Source: Bacillota bacterium
Lineage (GTDB): Bacteria; Bacillota; Clostridia; Lachnospirales; Lachnospiraceae
Length of the DNA: 64,000 bases
NCBI GenBank assembly: GCA_023399055.1
Contig: JAEWQV010000010.1
Coordinates: forward strand, 916,112-980,111
Direction of reading: 5' to 3'
The notes below the pieces were generated by a model that saw nothing but the letters and a program-made list of their open reading frames with translations, searched no databases and was not told the origin of the DNA. Numbering within the stretch: the stretch's first letter is position 1; each line of letters starts with the position of its first letter. The position numbers were made by a program, and so were the translations under genes. Positions 61,884 to 64,000 of the stretch are shown piece after piece.

Positions 61884-62171
61884 CCTTAAAGCCCCCTTTG
61901 TTTAATTATAAAAACTAATATTACAACTTTTGAAGTTCTACCTTTTACTATGCATGAGAGTTCAACAAAATTCAAGTATAATCATTCTATTAAATTAAAG
62001 CATTTCCTTTCTAATACTTTATTAACTCTTACTCATTAGAATCATTGCCCTAACCTGACTCTTCCAATACTTGATTTTATCATATTATATACAAAAACAG
62101 AGAACAACCAATATATCTTCGAATTATCCGCCGCTAGACATGTCATTTCCCGAAGGGGCTGATTTAAGTAA

Positions 62172-62210
62172 ACAAGATGAAACGACAATATCGTTTCACT
62201 TGTCATGAAT
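62172..62210. repeat. Core hairpin of the family-1 repeat, isolated
   Basis: ACAAG(A)TGAAACGA pairs with TCGTTTCA-CTTGT, followed by CATGAAT, the same core found inside both full family-1 copies (about 21373 and 47169). The ends are missing. The rest of 61884-62171 shows no gene. Confidence 0.6.
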
Positions 62211-62215
62211 AAAAA

Positions 62216-62242
62216 GTGGAGCGCATCACTGACACACTCCAC
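62216..62242 (-). terminator. Subtilase terminator
   Basis: GTGGAG (62216-62221) pairs with CTCCAC (62237-62242). Read minus it is followed by TTTTTATTC. It starts 6 bases after the stop of the protease gene. Confidence 0.75.
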
Positions 62243-62247
62243 CAATT

Positions 62248-63987
62248 TTATAAATTCATATAACGAAACGTATTCTCCAAGCACAACGCGCCGTACCCCA
62301 ATGTCCTGTTGGGATAAATACTTTCAATCCTTAGTTGTCTGGCTCCATTAATTAAATAAGCCTTCATTTTTTCACCATATAGATATGCATCATTCCCATT
62401 CACAATTCCCCATTGCATCAACAAGGCAGCACTTCCAGTAACAAAAGGTGTCGCCATAGAAGTTCCTGAGCGAACCGAATACCCTCCGCCTGGGGCGCAG
62501 GAATTAATATCAACACCCGGTGCAACCAGGTCAGGCTTAATCATTAGATTACGAGTAAAGCCTCTACCCGAGAAAGGCGCATAACTATCCGTGTGAGCAT
62601 CATAGGCTCCTACACTAATTGCCCCATAAGCTGTGGAGGGAACCGTAAGGGTTGTATATTCGCTAGAAGTTAGAAATCTAGTATCTGGATTTTTCATCCC
62701 CCCTGCCGGAAGCCACATATCGTAATTCCCGGTGACAATGCGCCTGGGTACCAACTCAATTCGCCATACACCTGAATTAATGTACCGATTTGTTGGAATT
62801 AGTTCAATATAAATCTCCTGCTGTTGATTATATGGCGTAGGATCTCCATAATATAAGAATATCTTCGTCTGCCCAACCGTAAATTGCTGCGTTCCTAATA
62901 TTCTTGGAATTGGACCAACACTAGTACCGTTAGGCGCAGTCAATATGATGTCAAAATGATCAAAATAGTTCTTCCAGATCTGAATATTCAACGAAAACTC
63001 ATATTCACTGACTGCTAGTTCCACAATGGAATTTTGACTCATAGTCAGTATACCTTGGGTGTGGTTTCCCGAAGCACCTTCATTACCGGTACCGATAACA
63101 ATGCTATTTTTAAAGGTTAGTGCCATTGCATTGATATAACTTTCTAGTAGTGTCGCCCCTGTATGGGAACCATAGTTATTACCAAAACTTATGTTAATTG
63201 CTACTGGCATATTGACCTCTATGGCATAGCGAATAGTAAAATCAATTGCCATCATTAACTGGCTTGTTTTTGGAAAGGACTCTCCTACTGATAGTCCAAG
63301 TTTTACAATAAGTAAGTCGCTTTGTGATGCTACTCCCCGGTAAAGGCCATTACTGGCTCTTCCATTACCAGCGGCAATTCCAGTTACATGTGTTCCGTGT
63401 CCGGTGAGGTCTGTACTAGGCACTATTTCCATACGTTCTGGCATAGGAGTGACTAGGGCTTCATTAATTCTTTCTCTTGTGTATAAGGTTCCTATATCAT
63501 ACCCAACAGGTGGGCTGCCTAGGATTGTTTGGTCCCATAACACAGCTATTCTTGTTGTTCCATCCGGATTACGGAAATCAGGATGTGCATAATCTATTCC
63601 AGAATCAATTACTGCCACAAGTACACCTACACCAAATAAATTATAGGTACTTGTTTGTAGCGGATTGATACAGGACGCAGTTCTACCTTCATTCACTTCA
63701 TAAAAGAGTCTCTTTGGTTTTTCTATAAATTCAATTTGTTCAAAGTCTGATAAACGTTCAATCAGATATTCGGGTATTGTTAGTATTGCAAAACCATTCA
63801 TTAATTCCACTACGGAAACGTTAAGCTGTTCCCGTATTGGTTCTAAACTTCCATTATACTTTATAATTAACTCCCACATATCGGTATCGGGTGTATACCC
63901 TACATCTAAATTTGTTGCTTTTTCACGATCTGCTGGATTCACATCCAATGCCAAGCTTAACTCATTATCTACTTTGTCGTTCGGCAT
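62248..63987 (-). CDS. S8 subtilisin-family protease, Csp-like
   Basis: This 579-residue protease has an N-terminal domain (about 1-110) then the catalytic Asp in VAVIDSGIDYAHP, His in DLTGHGTHVTGIAAG and Ser in RSGTSMATPFVTG. A long insertion (about 320-440) fits the jelly-roll of clostridial Csp proteases that process germination enzymes. All catalytic residues are intact and there is no signal peptide, as in Csp proteins. The ATG at 63987 has AGGGGG upstream. A role in spore germination or intracellular proteolysis is inferred. Confidence 0.88.
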   Translation of the reverse strand: MPNDKVDNELSLALDVNPADREKATNLDVGYTPDTDMWELIIKYNGSLEPIREQLNVSVVELMNGFAILTIPEYLIERLSDFEQIEFIEKPKRLFYEVNEGRTASCINPLQTSTYNLFGVGVLVAVIDSGIDYAHPDFRNPDGTTRIAVLWDQTILGSPPVGYDIGTLYTRERINEALVTPMPERMEIVPSTDLTGHGTHVTGIAAGNGRASNGLYRGVASQSDLLIVKLGLSVGESFPKTSQLMMAIDFTIRYAIEVNMPVAINISFGNNYGSHTGATLLESYINAMALTFKNSIVIGTGNEGASGNHTQGILTMSQNSIVELAVSEYEFSLNIQIWKNYFDHFDIILTAPNGTSVGPIPRILGTQQFTVGQTKIFLYYGDPTPYNQQQEIYIELIPTNRYINSGVWRIELVPRRIVTGNYDMWLPAGGMKNPDTRFLTSSEYTTLTVPSTAYGAISVGAYDAHTDSYAPFSGRGFTRNLMIKPDLVAPGVDINSCAPGGGYSVRSGTSMATPFVTGSAALLMQWGIVNGNDAYLYGEKMKAYLINGARQLRIESIYPNRTLGYGALCLENTFRYMNL

Positions 63988-64000
63988 GTTATACCCCCTG

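Noticed and set aside
62042..62284. An 80-codon minus-strand frame
   Set aside because: It overlaps the end of the subtilase gene and its terminator and crosses a repeat fragment.

Overview
The window is AT-rich Firmicute DNA. Strong GGAGG ribosome binding sites, occasional TTG/GTG starts, oxygen-sensitive enzymes (class III ribonucleotide reductase, pyruvate phosphate dikinase) and abundant plant-polysaccharide genes point to an anaerobic, plant-fibre-degrading Lachnospiraceae, most like the Clostridium (Lachnoclostridium) phytofermentans group. That assignment is inference from gene content and protein style, not from a database match. No rRNA, tRNA, CRISPR array, intact insertion sequence or prophage was seen.

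Layout. (1) 1-5978, minus strand: a xylan/xylo-oligosaccharide locus with a lipoprotein binding protein, two LplB/LplC-type permeases, a GH8 exo-oligoxylanase, a cytosolic esterase and the start of a GH43 enzyme. Upstream lie repeated ATAGCAA boxes and a frameshifted, truncated AraC-type regulator. (2) 6612-9142: a decayed stretch with GH51 and LacI-like remnants beside an intact beta-helix protein. (3) 9143-13615: ppdK, with degenerate copies of its 3' end and terminator on the far side of an AAC(3)-type acetyltransferase gene. (4) 13982-21251: a housekeeping run (M16C peptidase, era, yqzL-like, recO, lipoprotein, glycyl-tRNA synthetase). (5) 21252-22041: two families of palindromic dispersed repeats, followed by a cold-shock gene. 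(6) 22478-34847: purH, pyk, dcd, dCMP deaminase, a PGRP-type amidase, guaB, ilvE, folA and thyA. (7) 35002-44537: nrdD with a fused redoxin domain and NrdR-like boxes, hflX, a TPR lipoprotein, a membrane pyrophosphatase and a Na+-translocating decarboxylase beta subunit with a 49-residue partner. (8) 44592-50502: a ZIP transporter, an ATP-grasp ligase, a zinc-ribbon protein, a chemoreceptor-like protein with a C-terminal sugar-binding-protein domain, and TspO. (9) 50765-59585: an alpha-galactoside locus (two AraC regulators, GH36, ABC importer) and a secreted Big_2-CE1 esterase. (10) 59748-63987: an ArsC/Spx-like protein, a CBS-domain pyrophosphatase and a subtilase.

How it fits together. The two sugar loci share a plan: lipoprotein binding protein, hairpin, two permeases, intracellular glycosidase, AraC control. 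Nucleotide genes cover dUMP/dTMP supply (dcd, dCMP deaminase, thyA, folA), purines (purH, guaB) and dNTPs (nrdD). Three pyrophosphate-linked enzymes (PPDK, membrane PPase, CBS-PPase) plus pyruvate kinase suggest PPi-aware energy metabolism.
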